Below, piece after piece: positions 63,796 to 64,000 of a stretch of DNA of 64,000 bases. The stretch lies in the NCBI RefSeq assembly GCF_019059575.1, contig NW_024881506.1, forward strand, positions 620,001-684,000, given 5' to 3'. The position numbers and the translations under genes were made by a program. How positions within the stretch are numbered: the stretch's first letter is position 1; each line of letters begins with the position of its first letter. The notes under the pieces were generated by a model, which saw only the letters and a program-made list of their open reading frames with translations, ran no database searches and had not been told where the DNA came from. Origin of the DNA: Amphibalanus amphitrite (Eukaryota > Arthropoda > Thecostraca > Balanomorpha > Balanidae).

Positions 63796-64000
63796 GATGT
63801 AGATAGAGAATGCAATCGGCGGTGCGGGCACAACAATTGCAATTGTTCCTTCTCCCGTCGCGAGGTCGCCCATCCGACCCATATCCCATTATTGTTAACC
63901 CTGGGGCTCGGGTCGGCAATGTACCGGCAAGGAAGTCAGCTTTAGGTGAGTAAAAAAGTTATTAAGAGTCATTAGTTGTCGTTACATTCAGTAATAACAA
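63796..64000. other. No recognised feature
   Basis: Short end piece with CAACAATTGCAATTGTTCC palindrome at about 63830-63850; nothing else. Confidence 0.4.

Overview
The window looks like eukaryotic, intron-bearing, repeat-dense genomic DNA from an arthropod (crustacean or chelicerate rather than a compact insect genome; I cannot decide further). The main clue is a block of CCTAA/TTAGG repeats, the arthropod telomere word, at about 10050-10190. Around it are animal LINEs (CR1-like and I/R1-like), P, hAT, Harbinger-like and Tc1/mariner-type DNA transposons, and BEL/Pao-like fossils. I found no convincing host gene, rRNA, tRNA or CRISPR array. Almost everything recognisable is mobile DNA, much of it nested.

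Layout. 1-3.8 kb: a decayed P-element-like transposase on the minus strand, with a 1.1-kb element (family A) inserted beside it and an 8-bp target duplication. 5.8-8.6 kb: the 3' part of a LINE, split by an inverted-repeat element; then a CR1-type remnant. 9.6-13.9 kb: a large inverted-repeat element (family B) holding a palindrome of short words around telomeric repeats and a Harbinger-like element with a Myb/SANT remnant. 14.4-24.6 kb: first copy of a duplicated unit (unit C) with BEL/Pao pol fragments and an SGNH-hydrolase-like region; it carries a 6.1-kb TTAA-flanked insertion that itself holds an intact CR1-like LINE ORF. 25.8-28.6 kb: a second, diverged family B copy. 29.4-33.9 kb: a nearly intact endonuclease-RT-RNase H LINE with a 13-bp target duplication. 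34-47.9 kb: AT-rich spacer, an array of nuclear-receptor-like half sites, two Tc1-like exons, several hAT-like elements, element D and a mariner-like element. 47.9-59 kb: second copy of unit C, broken up by a 3.15-kb foldback of about 153-bp repeats and by a family A copy that itself carries a 2.15-kb hAT-like element. 59-64 kb: a 277-bp hAT-like element made of GACTCC words, a second element D copy, and a GGGCCCTCAGAGGC-type array interrupted by a 3' LINE fragment.

The two unit C copies act as natural empty and filled sites for each other. Three insertions (TTAA element, 153-bp foldback, family A) can therefore be bounded almost to the base from this window alone. A repeated theme is the non-autonomous element whose arms consist of many copies of a short word; at least six unrelated words are used this way. 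The least expected coding content is the SGNH hydrolase-like region lying 3' of BEL/Pao pol in both unit C copies.
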